A DNA stretch of 64,000 nt from Hymenobacter sp. J193. GTDB taxonomy: Bacteria; Bacteroidota; Bacteroidia; Cytophagales; Hymenobacteraceae. The stretch is taken from contig NZ_JAJONE010000003.1 of assembly GCF_024700075.1 (NCBI RefSeq), positions 124,001 through 188,000 on the forward strand. Direction: 5' to 3'. The position numbers and the translations under genes are program-made. The notes under the pieces were generated by a model. The model was not told the DNA's origin, ran no database searches, and was given only the letters and a program-made list of their open reading frames with translations. Positions 44,262 through 52,166 of the stretch are shown one piece after another; within the stretch, counting starts at the first letter, position 1, and the number at the start of each line of letters is the position of its first letter.

Positions 44262-44344
44262 TTGCTTATTATACGCAAAATAGCTTAACATGATACTACC
44301 AACAGCGATTCTTTGGACTGCCTCCCGCATTTCCCCCGACTGCC
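44262..44344 (-). promoter_or_regulatory. TTGCGTATA element with upstream CCCC box, zinc-ribbon gene
   Basis: Minus strand TTGCGTATAATAAGCAA (44262-44278) with CCCCCGACTGCC (plus strand, 44333-44344) 57 bp further upstream. Confidence 0.5.
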
Positions 44345-44551
44345 ACATTGGTTTAATTACCCACCCTGACAGTACCGGCGAAATTTGCGTGAGGGATAGA
44401 AGGGGTTTAGTGCGTAGCACCGAAGCGAACAGCGTAGCCCCGCATAGCCCGGCCCACGGGGACACGCCCAGCCAGCAGCAAGTATTTCGCGAAGCATTCT
44501 GCCATTCACGGTAAAGCCGGTAAATTTGAGTCTACACCCTGTTGTCCTCAC

Positions 44552-44905
44552 ATGAAAGATTCTGTCCTCACCTTCTCAATTGCTCTCGACGAAAACAAAA
44601 TGCCTGAAACCATCAGCTGGCGCTCCAGCGACGGTAAAGCCCCGGAGCAGGGCATACAGCAGGCAAAGGCCCTGAATATTTCCGTTTGGGATGGCCAGGA
44701 GCAAGGCACCATGAAGATTGGCCTATGGACAAAGGATATGCCGGTGGACCAGATGAAACGGTTCTATGTCGATACCATTGGCGCTATTGCCGACTCGCTC
44801 ATGCAGGCAACCGATGATGCTGCAATGGGTGGAAAAATTCATGCACTCTGCGGGCAGCTCCTGGCCCACATTAACGGGGAAACGCCGCTGACAACAGATC
44901 AGTAA
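44552..44905 (+). CDS. gldC: gliding motility protein GldC
   Basis: 117 residues starting MKDSVLTFSIALDENKMPET. Typical GldC features: SIALDENKMPETISWRSSDG, AKALNISVWDGQEQGTMKIG, LWTKDMPVDQMKRFYVDTIG, and a final HALCGQLLAHI. GldC is a small cytoplasmic protein linked to gliding and type IX secretion in Bacteroidota. It is intact, with its own terminator. Its presence next to plasmid-type genes is unusual. Confidence 0.9.
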   Translation: MKDSVLTFSIALDENKMPETISWRSSDGKAPEQGIQQAKALNISVWDGQEQGTMKIGLWTKDMPVDQMKRFYVDTIGAIADSLMQATDDAAMGGKIHALCGQLLAHINGETPLTTDQ

Positions 44906-44928
44906 AGCAAGCCGCGCGAGCGGCGCAG

Positions 44929-44973
44929 CAACAAAAAACCCCGGCTGTTGGCACAGACCGGGGTTTTTTGTTG
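44929..44973. terminator. rho-independent terminator of gldC
   Basis: CAACAAAAAACCCCGG pairs with CCGGGGTTTTTTGTTG around a 13-base loop, with the T-run in the stem end. Bidirectional; also ends the minus-strand gene at 44994. Confidence 0.9.
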
Positions 44974-44993
44974 CAATGACTTCTGTATAATTA

Positions 44994-45365
44994 TCACCGT
45001 CTTTTAGCTCGAATAAGGCGGAGAATTCTATCATCCGCTTCTGTAGTTGACACCTGGCCGCGTAGCAGCAGAAACTCATCCAGCAGAAGCAGCAGCAGCA
45101 ACAGGCACCAGCTCAGGGCGGCTCCCACCAGCAAGCCGGCATATATGGCCGAGCCTACGAGCGTCAGCGTGCTCAGCAGCAGTACTCCCTGCGTAAGCCG
45201 CGGCAGAGGACGGGGCTGGCGGGTAGCTGTCAGCAGAAACGCGACTGCGGCCGCCCCAAGGGTAATCAGTAGCAGCGGCAGGGGCTCCAGCACGTGCATG
45301 ATGTAGGCAACGAAATGATTATCGCTGCCTGGAAGGAGATTGACATAGACCAGAAACATACACAT
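44994..45365 (-). CDS. small membrane protein (123 aa)
   Basis: Starts MCMFLVYVNLLPGSDNHFVA. Three hydrophobic helices (LEPLPLLLITLGAAAVAFLL, GVLLLSTLTLVGSAIYAGLL, ALSWCLLLLLLLLDEFLLL) and a basic C-terminal tail ending RAKRR. Last gene of a three-gene operon that starts at 46411. No family is recognised. Confidence 0.5.
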   Translation of the reverse strand: MCMFLVYVNLLPGSDNHFVAYIMHVLEPLPLLLITLGAAAVAFLLTATRQPRPLPRLTQGVLLLSTLTLVGSAIYAGLLVGAALSWCLLLLLLLLDEFLLLRGQVSTTEADDRILRLIRAKRR

Positions 45366-45386
45366 TCAGAAATGAGGTGAAAAACA

Positions 45387-45782
45387 TTAGTGAACCCGGC
45401 GAGGGGGATTCAGCACGCCGGGCATCCATTTGTAGAGGAAGGCACTGTCAGCTGCCGTCAGGTGGGCCGTCGTCAGGGTTGGACCCAGCTTGGTCAGGGT
45501 TAGCACGGCCTGCCGGGCCTCTTTATGACTCATGCCCGGGGGCAACGTCCACGGGACAGAAGTAGAGTCGTAGTTCTGCACCGTAACCCCGGAGGGCATG
45601 GTGCCCTGGGCGTACAAACTACCGCTTAGTAAAAGCAGAACTGCTGTCGGCCCGGCTTTGCGTTTCGGACGCCGCAGTTTCAGAACCAGGTGTCGCAGAA
45701 CGATGCCCGCCAGAAAAAAGACGTACAAGCGGAGCGCCCACTGAGCCAGTAATTCACTGATTGGTATTGAAGAAACTTTCAT
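45387..45782 (-). CDS. membrane-anchored hypothetical protein (131 aa)
   Basis: Starts MKVSSIPISELLAQWALRLY, one membrane helix (YVFFLAGIVLRHLVLKL) and a second hydrophobic segment with a signal-like AQG. A soluble part follows with PGMSHKEARQAVLTLTKLGP. Its ATG overlaps the stop of the upstream gene by four bases (ATGA). Confidence 0.5.
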   Translation of the reverse strand: MKVSSIPISELLAQWALRLYVFFLAGIVLRHLVLKLRRPKRKAGPTAVLLLLSGSLYAQGTMPSGVTVQNYDSTSVPWTLPPGMSHKEARQAVLTLTKLGPTLTTAHLTAADSAFLYKWMPGVLNPPRRVH

Positions 45783-46411
45783 CTTCCTGCAGAATGCCTA
45801 AGGTTTAGTTCTTCTACCTGCTCGGCGCTCCACTTGTAGCGGACCGCACGGGCTGCCGTAGCATTGCGCGAGTCCTGACCCGTTAGGCGAATCACTTCGG
45901 CAAAAGTCGCCGGACAGATAGCCTGGCCTTTCCACGGTACCTCATTCCATAAGGGCTGGTGGCTATCAAACAAGCGGCGGGTAGCGACTTGCTTGATCCA
46001 GGCCTGGCCCGTCGCATTACGCCACTGCCAGAAAGCCTGTGAATCCGTGTTGGTGGCATTGTATTGCAGGACTGCTGCATCGCAGGCGATCAGCCGGAAG
46101 AAGCGCCGTAGCACCTGCTCATCCGTGAGCCCGGTCAGCTGGGCTGGTATGCCCGTGGCGGAAACCGGCCCACCCGTGGGAGCGGCCAACCACAGCTGCT
46201 CGTACTGCGCCGGGGCTAAATAGCGGCACTGGCCCAGCGCCATGATCTTGCCCCACTGAGTACGCCACTGCGCGAAGTGGTACAGCTGGCCCTGGTGCAG
46301 GCAGGTCAGCGCAACGCCCGCCACGTCGAAGTAGGTCAGAAAATTTCCCAGTACCAGCGCCCCGGTGGCCTCAGCTGGCAATTGGTGAGCGACAACCGTT
46401 CTAACTGGCAT
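45779..46411 (-). CDS. hypothetical protein (210 aa)
   Basis: Starts MPVRTVVAHQLPAEATGALV. Soluble alpha/beta protein, with GLTDEQVLRRFFRLIACDAA and KWSAEQVEELNLRH at the end. No family is recognised. It is the first gene of the 46411-44994 operon; a palindrome of the operator type lies 170 bp upstream (46584-46605). Confidence 0.5.
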   Translation of the reverse strand: MPVRTVVAHQLPAEATGALVLGNFLTYFDVAGVALTCLHQGQLYHFAQWRTQWGKIMALGQCRYLAPAQYEQLWLAAPTGGPVSATGIPAQLTGLTDEQVLRRFFRLIACDAAVLQYNATNTDSQAFWQWRNATGQAWIKQVATRRLFDSHQPLWNEVPWKGQAICPATFAEVIRLTGQDSRNATAARAVRYKWSAEQVEELNLRHSAGR

Positions 46412-46583
46412 AGGGCAGGACAGCTAAAGAGAACCAGCCAGCGGTGCGGAGAGGAAGCACTGAAATGGCAACCATAGGAAGGAGGAAATAAAGGGGGCAG
46501 TCGGGATGAAGCAGAAAGCGAGTACCCGGCTGTTCACCAGAGGCCCCCGCCCGACCGCATAAAGAAAAGTAAAATTATGCTGA

Positions 46584-46605
46584 TTGCAATTAAAGTTAAT
46601 TGCAA
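46584..46605. promoter_or_regulatory. near-perfect 22-bp palindrome, operator-like
   Basis: TTGCAATTAAAGTTAATTGC plus AA: both arms TTGCAATTAA/TTAATTGCAA are exact, with a two-base centre. Related to the palindromes at 7625, 43162 and 49041. A clear -7 element is not seen here. Confidence 0.55.
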
Positions 46606-46660
46606 AGGGCCACAGAAACCGCTTCCGGTTTCCGTGGCCCTTTGGTAAATCCTACCTTAC

Positions 46661-48286
46661 TTAGGCAGCCTGCGCGCACTGTTCGCCGGGCTGCTCGTCG
46701 GCATCAGCCGGGACAAGCTGCGTAACCTCGACAAGTGGCACTTTTCTGGCCCGCAGGGTGCGCGGGTCGTACTCACGCTCGAACAGCGCCTGAGTCGCCT
46801 CATCAAGCCCTTCCTGTACTTGTGGGTTGCCGACCAAGCTGGCAGCGGTTTTCTGATTGTCGTTCCACTCGCTACCCAAGCCCCGGTGCGTGACCGAGAA
46901 CAGCAGCAACTGCGTCAGCAGGGCCTCCGTTGGGGCAGTTAGCAGCACCTGCGCTTCGACCCACTCCCGGTAAGGCAGTCCCTTCGTGTCCGGCCCATTT
47001 TTGCCTGCCAGCGGCCACCCCCAAGTGCGCGTTAGCTCGGCCAGCGTCAGCAGGTCGATAACCCGGCCCTGCATCAGGCTCTCAGCAACAAGTTTCGCCA
47101 ACACGCGCACTCGGCCCTGTTTGGCTTCGTCGGTGGACAGTTGCAGGGCGTGATAGCAGCGTTCCGCCAGCACCCGTTTCCCGGCCTCTTTCAGCAGTCG
47201 CTTCTGGCGGGTTTCGCGGTTCTTTTCACCCTGCGACAGCTCCACCTTCCCCGATTCGAGCGCTTTGGTGGTTTCCTGGGCCAATAGCACCCGTACCACC
47301 GTTGCGGCGCTGGCCCCATCGACGTACACGCCCACTACCGTACCCTTCTTGCGCTTGCTGACCTCGTACTTATCGGGCTTTACCGCCCCGGCTGGTGCCT
47401 CATAGTACTTAGTGGATAGGCGCACTACCGGGGCCTCCCCGGCCAGTTCTTTCTGCTCGGCTAGTACCTGCTCGATACGCCGCCCCATTTTCGTATTCCA
47501 GCAGGCGCTGTCCAGACACGTATCCTTGCCTTCCTCCGCGAGTTCGGCAAACAGCATGACGCTACAGCTGCTGCGCTTCGGGCAGCCGGTGCAAGCGCCG
47601 GCATTTTCGTACAGCGCGGCATCGTCCAGCGGCCACGGCGCACTGCTCAGGGCCTGTTTTTCGCGGGCCACCCAATTCTTTACGGTGCTTTCGTTCACCA
47701 CGTACTGCGAACGGTTGTCCAAGCAGCGGCGCTGCACGGATTCAGGCCACCGGCTCAGTTCCTCCGCCGCGCCTAGCGTCAGCTTGTCCTGTCGTAAATC
47801 AGTCAGCCACTCCGGCAGCAGCTCACTTATGGCGCGGCGCTGGGTTACCCAACGCGCAGTCTGACCAAGATAGGCGGCAATTTCCTCCGTATTCATGCCC
47901 TCCCGCGAGAGCTTACCCACGGCTACGGCTTCGTCTGCGGGATGGGGATTTTCGCGCAAAATGTTCTCCACGAGGCGATACATCTGCGCCTCTTGGTCGG
48001 TCATGTCGCGCACCGTTGCCAGAATGGTCGGCAACTGGCCCAGCTCATGGGCCGCGAAGCGGCGAAAACCGGCTACCAGTGCATACTCATAGCCTTCAAA
48101 AGGCACCGCTAACGGACGCACCGCAACGGGTTGTATCAGCCCCCCGGTGCGAATACTTTCGGCCAGAGATTTCAGCCCTACCGGGTCAATACTACTACGG
48201 TAGTTGTCGGCCAGATAGATGGCCGATAGGGGAATTGTTAGCAGGGTTACCGGCTGCGCGGCTTGCGAAAGGGTTTGTGTGTTCAT
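46661..48286 (-). CDS. ParB/Spo0J-family partition-type protein (541 aa)
   Basis: Starts MNTQTLSQAAQPVTLLTIPL. ParB N-terminal nuclease-like domain: IYLADNYRSSIDPVGLKSLA, GGLIQPVAVRPL, YALVAGFRRFAAHE, YRLVENILRENPHPADEAVA (the LVENIxRExxxxxDEA box), then an HTH: NTEEIAAYLGQTARWVTQRR. Beyond residue 230 is a long extension with a Cys cluster (GACTGCPKRSSCS, CLDSACWNTKM). Such extended ParB-like proteins occur on Bacteroidota plasmids. No ParA is in the window, so it may be a transcription regulator rather than a partition protein. The promoter is a TTGCGTATA element. Confidence 0.88.
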   Translation of the reverse strand: MNTQTLSQAAQPVTLLTIPLSAIYLADNYRSSIDPVGLKSLAESIRTGGLIQPVAVRPLAVPFEGYEYALVAGFRRFAAHELGQLPTILATVRDMTDQEAQMYRLVENILRENPHPADEAVAVGKLSREGMNTEEIAAYLGQTARWVTQRRAISELLPEWLTDLRQDKLTLGAAEELSRWPESVQRRCLDNRSQYVVNESTVKNWVAREKQALSSAPWPLDDAALYENAGACTGCPKRSSCSVMLFAELAEEGKDTCLDSACWNTKMGRRIEQVLAEQKELAGEAPVVRLSTKYYEAPAGAVKPDKYEVSKRKKGTVVGVYVDGASAATVVRVLLAQETTKALESGKVELSQGEKNRETRQKRLLKEAGKRVLAERCYHALQLSTDEAKQGRVRVLAKLVAESLMQGRVIDLLTLAELTRTWGWPLAGKNGPDTKGLPYREWVEAQVLLTAPTEALLTQLLLFSVTHRGLGSEWNDNQKTAASLVGNPQVQEGLDEATQALFEREYDPRTLRARKVPLVEVTQLVPADADEQPGEQCAQAA

Positions 48287-48323
48287 CTTGTGGGTTTAAA
48301 GAGGGAAAGAAAAATCTGCGTTG

Positions 48324-48340
48324 TTGCTATTTATACGCAA
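48324..48340 (-). promoter_or_regulatory. TTGCGTATA element upstream of the ParB-like gene
   Basis: Minus strand TTGCGTATAAATAGCAA, 38 bp before the ParB ATG, identical to the copy at 48756-48772. Confidence 0.6.
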
Positions 48341-48434
48341 AAAGCCGCCCTACAGTTGCGTAGAGCGGCTTTTTGGGGTCTATTTTTCGGAGTTTTCCAA
48401 ATAATTATCACCCCGCTTTTCTGGTTTTTGCGGG

Positions 48435-48740
48435 CTATTCCGCTGCCCAGCCGACGAACATATATTTTCCTTCCTTCGCCTTAGTAGGGGGACGCAGGCA
48501 GACCCCGTTGGCACTCCGCTTATCGAGTTCATCCAGTAGCTCGCCCTGATTCAGGAACTCACTAGCCGACAAGCCGCTGTTGCGCCACTCGTCCGTTTTG
48601 TCGGTGTACTCGCTGATGGTGTAAAAGCTGCCGCTGTAGGCATCCGTGCCGCTTTCGTCTGCGGCCTCCTGCTGTAGTCTGCAAAAAGCGTCATTCATGC
48701 TTTTACCGTGCCCGCTAACTGTAATGTCCGTTGCTCCCAT
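48435..48740 (-). CDS. hypothetical small protein (101 aa)
   Basis: Starts MGATDITVSGHGKSMNDAFC. Hydrophilic, with AFCRLQQEAADESGTDAYSG and LDELDKRSANGVCLRPP, ending YMFVGWAAE. Reminiscent of small accessory proteins on Bacteroidota plasmids, no named family. It is 94 bp from the ParB promoter region and has a TTGCGTATA element 16 bp before its ATG. Confidence 0.6.
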   Translation of the reverse strand: MGATDITVSGHGKSMNDAFCRLQQEAADESGTDAYSGSFYTISEYTDKTDEWRNSGLSASEFLNQGELLDELDKRSANGVCLRPPTKAKEGKYMFVGWAAE

Positions 48741-48755
48741 GATGTAGTTTGTTTG

Positions 48756-48772
48756 TTGCTATTTATACGCAA
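48756..48772 (-). promoter_or_regulatory. TTGCGTATA element upstream of the 101-aa gene
   Basis: Minus strand TTGCGTATAAATAGCAA, identical to the ParB copy. A C7 run (about 48798-48804) lies upstream. Confidence 0.6.
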
Positions 48773-49040
48773 ATAACTTTATACTGTTGCTATTCTACCC
48801 CCCCATTTTACCTGCGTTTTTTACTTGCTAAACTACATAGGGTCGCCGTATTCAATGCAACTCTTTTTAGTTGCTAATCCACCCTTAGCGCCCGCCGATT
48901 AGCTGGTGCTGGCCGGTAGCGCGGTGATAATCCTAAGTTTTTTTATTGGCCTATTTTCCACTGAAATAAGCCTCTACATTGATTTTTATACACAAAAAAC
49001 TAGTAAGCCCCCCGCGTTTATTGCCCCGCTGCCCTATCTT

Positions 49041-49084
49041 TTGCAATTAGATTTAATTGCGTTTGGATTGACTTCCTATCTTTG
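49041..49084 (+). promoter_or_regulatory. Bacteroidota-type promoter with overlapping near-palindrome
   Basis: TTGCAATTAGATTTAATTGC (49041-49060) with TATCTTTG (49077-49084) 17 bp downstream of its last TTG. Same layout as the other two promoters of this type. It drives the leader and TonB receptor that follow. Confidence 0.65.
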
Positions 49085-49121
49085 TTGCCTATGGTTGTGA
49101 TCCGTCATTTGATTTACCGTG

Positions 49122-49300
49122 CTACCCGGCTTTCAGCGCCTCAGCATTCGCGCTGCCGGGTAGTCCCCTGCCTTAGTTTGACAGGGGGTTGGATCAGAGG
49201 CCGGAACGGTTCGGTGCTCGTCTGGGTGGAAGGCCCCGGCGGAGCCCCTGCACAGCCGCACGTAGTGCCGGGCCGCCAGCGGCAGCTGCAGCCGCTAGGA
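49122..49300 (+). ncRNA. structured 5' leader of the TonB-receptor gene (candidate regulatory RNA)
   Basis: After the TATCTTTG promoter there are 290 bp without a convincing gene but with several hairpins: CTACCCGG/CCGGGTAG enclosing CAGCGC/GCGCTG (49122-49163), CCCCTG/CAGGGG (49165-49187), GGCC-CGGC/GCCGGGCC (49232-49274) and AGCGGC/GCCGCT (49278-49296). I do not recognise the cobalamin or another known riboswitch consensus. Confidence 0.35.
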
Positions 49301-49379
49301 AGCCTGTGGCTCCAGCCCCCTATTAACGCTTGAATCAGCCTTTTCACTAGTTTTTTCTCACCATCCCTCATTCCCATTT

Positions 49380-52103
49380 ATGCGTTCCTTTTCTACATTG
49401 TGCACGCTGGGTTTACTCTTTGGAATTCCACTGAGTAGTATTGCCCAGCAGCAAACAGAGTTTTCGGGCACAGTTCAGACCGATGCCGGTGAGCCCTTAC
49501 CCGGGGCCACGGTTTTTCTGAAGGGCACGTACCTTGGTTCCACAACCAACTCGGCCGGCAACTTCCGCCTGCTGGTTCCGGGCACTATGCTCCCCGCGCC
49601 GCTGATGGTTTCCTTTGTCGGGTATGAATCCGCGATGGATACGCTCAGCATTACGGGGCGCCCGCTGTTTATTATCCTGCAACCCAGTGCCGCCCTCATC
49701 AACGAAGTAGTGGTATCGGCCTCACGGGTGGAGGAGAACATCCTGCGCGCGCCCGTCACGGTCGATAAGCTCAACGCCCAGCACCTGGCCCGCCTGAGCA
49801 CGCCCGACCTGGTCATGGGCCTGGCCCGCCAGAAGGGCGTGGACGTGACCAGCTCGGGCCTGCTGATGGCCAGCGCCAGCACGCGCGGCTTCAGCGGGGC
49901 CACCTCCGAACGCCTGGTGCAGCTCGTGGACATGATGGACACGCAATCCCCGAGCCTGAACATCAACCCCGGCAACGCCCTGGGCCTGCCGGAAGTGGAC
50001 ATGGCCTCGGTGGAGGTGCTGCACGGCCCCTCCTCGGCCCTGTACGGGGCCAACGCCTTCAACGGCGTGGTGCTGACCACCTCGAAAGATCCGTTCCAGC
50101 ACCCGGGCCTGAGCGTGCGCCTGCGCGGGGGCACGCGCAGCTACCTGGACGGGCAGCTGCGCTACGCCCGGCGCCTGGGCCAGCGCTGGGCCCTCAAGCT
50201 GACGGGCAGCTACGCCACGGGCCAGGAGTGGATTGCCGCCACCTACGACCCGCTCACGGCGGCCTACGCGCCGGGCAACAACGCCCAGGGCTCGGGCCTG
50301 GGCTACGACGCGGTGAACCGCTACGGGGACGTGGGCACCACGTTCGGCCCCACGGGCGGGGCGCTCAACGGCAAGACCGTGTTCATGCCCGGCTGGACCG
50401 AACGCGAAATCATCGACGGCGATGACAAGGCCATGCTTTACCGCATAGTCCCTTCCCTTCATTTTTTGGTGACGGACAAGGTGAAAGCAATGGTGGAGTT
50501 CAAGCGGGCCCAGGGCACGACGGCTTACCAGTTTACCAACCGCTACCGTCTATCCAACTTTGCAACAAATCAATTCCGGGCGGAGCTGAAAAGTGACCGC
50601 TGGTTTGTGCTGGCCTACCAGACCCAGGATTTCGGCAAGAACTCCTATGATTTGCCCTTCACCGGCAGCTTCATCCAAACCCAGAAGGACCCTCGCAGCG
50701 AAGCTGGGCTAAGCTACGCCCAGCAGTACTTCGGGGCCTATGCCCTGGCCTACAACACGTTTTTGGCCAACCCGGCCAACGCCGGCAACACGGCCGGGGC
50801 CGAGCAGGCCGCCCGCGCGCAGGCCGCCCCCTTCCAGCTTACGGCCGGCTCCCCCGAGTTTAATGAGGCCCGCTCGCGGGTAGTGAATGACGCAACGCCT
50901 GGCGTGGGCTCCCGCATCAACCCCAGCTCACTGCTCAACGATGTATCGGGGCAGTACGATTATCAATCAAAGCTGGTGAACGCGGTTGTCGGCGGTGCCT
51001 CCCGCCAGTACCGGCTGGGTTCTGATGGCATGCTCTTCTCTGATCAGGACGGCAAGCGCATCATCAACGATGAGTTTGGAGCATACCTCCAACTTTCGAA
51101 AGAGCTGCTGCAGAACCGCCTGAAACTCACGGCTGCCGGGCGGGTCGATGACAGCAAAAACTTTAAGCCGGTGTTTTCGCCTCGGGGCTCGGCCGTGTTT
51201 GCCTTCGACAAGGCGAAGACGCACAACCTGCGGGCCAGTTATAACCAGGCCTACCGGACTCCAACCCAGCAAGGCCAGTACCTGAGCCTGGATCTTTCCC
51301 GGGTTTTGCTGCTGGGCAACATCAGCAATGGCTTCCAGGGCTATAGCACCGCCGTTGCCGGCTCCCTTGGCTCTATACTGAGCAATCCTGCTACGGCCCA
51401 GGAAACGCTGGACACCTACGCCTTGAATGCTGACCGGCTCAAACCGGAGCGTGTGGCCACGTGGGAAATCGGCTACAAGGGGCTGGTCGTGCCAAATGTC
51501 GTGCTTGATCTGAACTATTACCGGTCGAGCTATCAGGACTTCATTGGCCAAGTGCGCTTGATTTCCAATATAGACGGGAGCCGTCCGACGCCGGCGCAGC
51601 TGGCGGCGGCGGCCACCGGGGCGCGGCCGCTGCAGACCGGCCCGACGCGCGTGATCCAGGTGCAGGCCAACGCGGCCCAGCAGGTGCACGCCTCCGGCAG
51701 CATGGCCTCGCTGACTTACACGCCCCGCAAGCAGCTGAACCTGACGGGCAACTACACGCTCAGTTTGCTGGAGCGCAAGCGCCTGCCTGAGCGCTTCCAA
51801 GCGTACTACAACACGCCCCGGCACAAGTTCAACCTGGGCGCTTACGGGGAAGTAGGCAAGGCCTTCAACTACTCGCTCAACTACCGCTGGGCCGAAGGCC
51901 ATTTATTTGAGTCGCCGTTTGCTGCCGGTGAGCTGAAGGCCTACTCCTCCCTCGATGCGCAGGTTGGTTACCACCTGAGCAAGTATCATACGACGGTCCA
52001 GGCCGGGGGCACTAACCTGGCCAACACGACCAACATACAGGTCTACGGCGGCCCCCAGATTAGCCGGTTAGCCTATCTGGGCCTAACCGTTGAGCTGAAA
52101 TAA
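49380..52103 (+). CDS. TonB-dependent receptor with carboxypeptidase-regulatory-like domain
   Basis: 907 residues starting MRSFSTLCTLGLLFGIPLSS with a signal peptide. Residues 25-105: CarboxypepD_reg-like domain (GTVQTDAGEPLPGATVFLKG, MVSFVGYESAMDTLSI). Residues 110-230: plug domain (LINEVVVSASRVEENILRAP, VEVLHGPSSALYGANAFNGV). The rest is a 22-strand barrel with typical aromatic strand ends (LRASYNQAYRTPTQQGQYLS, WEIGYKGLVVPNVVLDLNYY). It imports a substrate across the outer membrane by TonB energy; substrate unknown. The next two genes encode secreted proteins and may act with it. Confidence 0.95.
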   Translation: MRSFSTLCTLGLLFGIPLSSIAQQQTEFSGTVQTDAGEPLPGATVFLKGTYLGSTTNSAGNFRLLVPGTMLPAPLMVSFVGYESAMDTLSITGRPLFIILQPSAALINEVVVSASRVEENILRAPVTVDKLNAQHLARLSTPDLVMGLARQKGVDVTSSGLLMASASTRGFSGATSERLVQLVDMMDTQSPSLNINPGNALGLPEVDMASVEVLHGPSSALYGANAFNGVVLTTSKDPFQHPGLSVRLRGGTRSYLDGQLRYARRLGQRWALKLTGSYATGQEWIAATYDPLTAAYAPGNNAQGSGLGYDAVNRYGDVGTTFGPTGGALNGKTVFMPGWTEREIIDGDDKAMLYRIVPSLHFLVTDKVKAMVEFKRAQGTTAYQFTNRYRLSNFATNQFRAELKSDRWFVLAYQTQDFGKNSYDLPFTGSFIQTQKDPRSEAGLSYAQQYFGAYALAYNTFLANPANAGNTAGAEQAARAQAAPFQLTAGSPEFNEARSRVVNDATPGVGSRINPSSLLNDVSGQYDYQSKLVNAVVGGASRQYRLGSDGMLFSDQDGKRIINDEFGAYLQLSKELLQNRLKLTAAGRVDDSKNFKPVFSPRGSAVFAFDKAKTHNLRASYNQAYRTPTQQGQYLSLDLSRVLLLGNISNGFQGYSTAVAGSLGSILSNPATAQETLDTYALNADRLKPERVATWEIGYKGLVVPNVVLDLNYYRSSYQDFIGQVRLISNIDGSRPTPAQLAAAATGARPLQTGPTRVIQVQANAAQQVHASGSMASLTYTPRKQLNLTGNYTLSLLERKRLPERFQAYYNTPRHKFNLGAYGEVGKAFNYSLNYRWAEGHLFESPFAAGELKAYSSLDAQVGYHLSKYHTTVQAGGTNLANTTNIQVYGGPQISRLAYLGLTVELK

Positions 52104-52166
52104 CTTCTACCGGTACTGGCCCGGCGGGTACCCACTCGCCGGGCCAGTACCATTATACCCTCGACC

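Noticed and set aside
48906..49100. Plus-strand 64-codon frame with hydrophobic start
   Set aside because: It runs through the palindrome and TATCTTTG promoter at 49041-49084; composition is that of AT-rich intergenic DNA.
49122..49379. Cobalamin riboswitch before the TonB receptor
   Set aside because: No B12-box-like consensus could be found; kept only as an unassigned structured leader.
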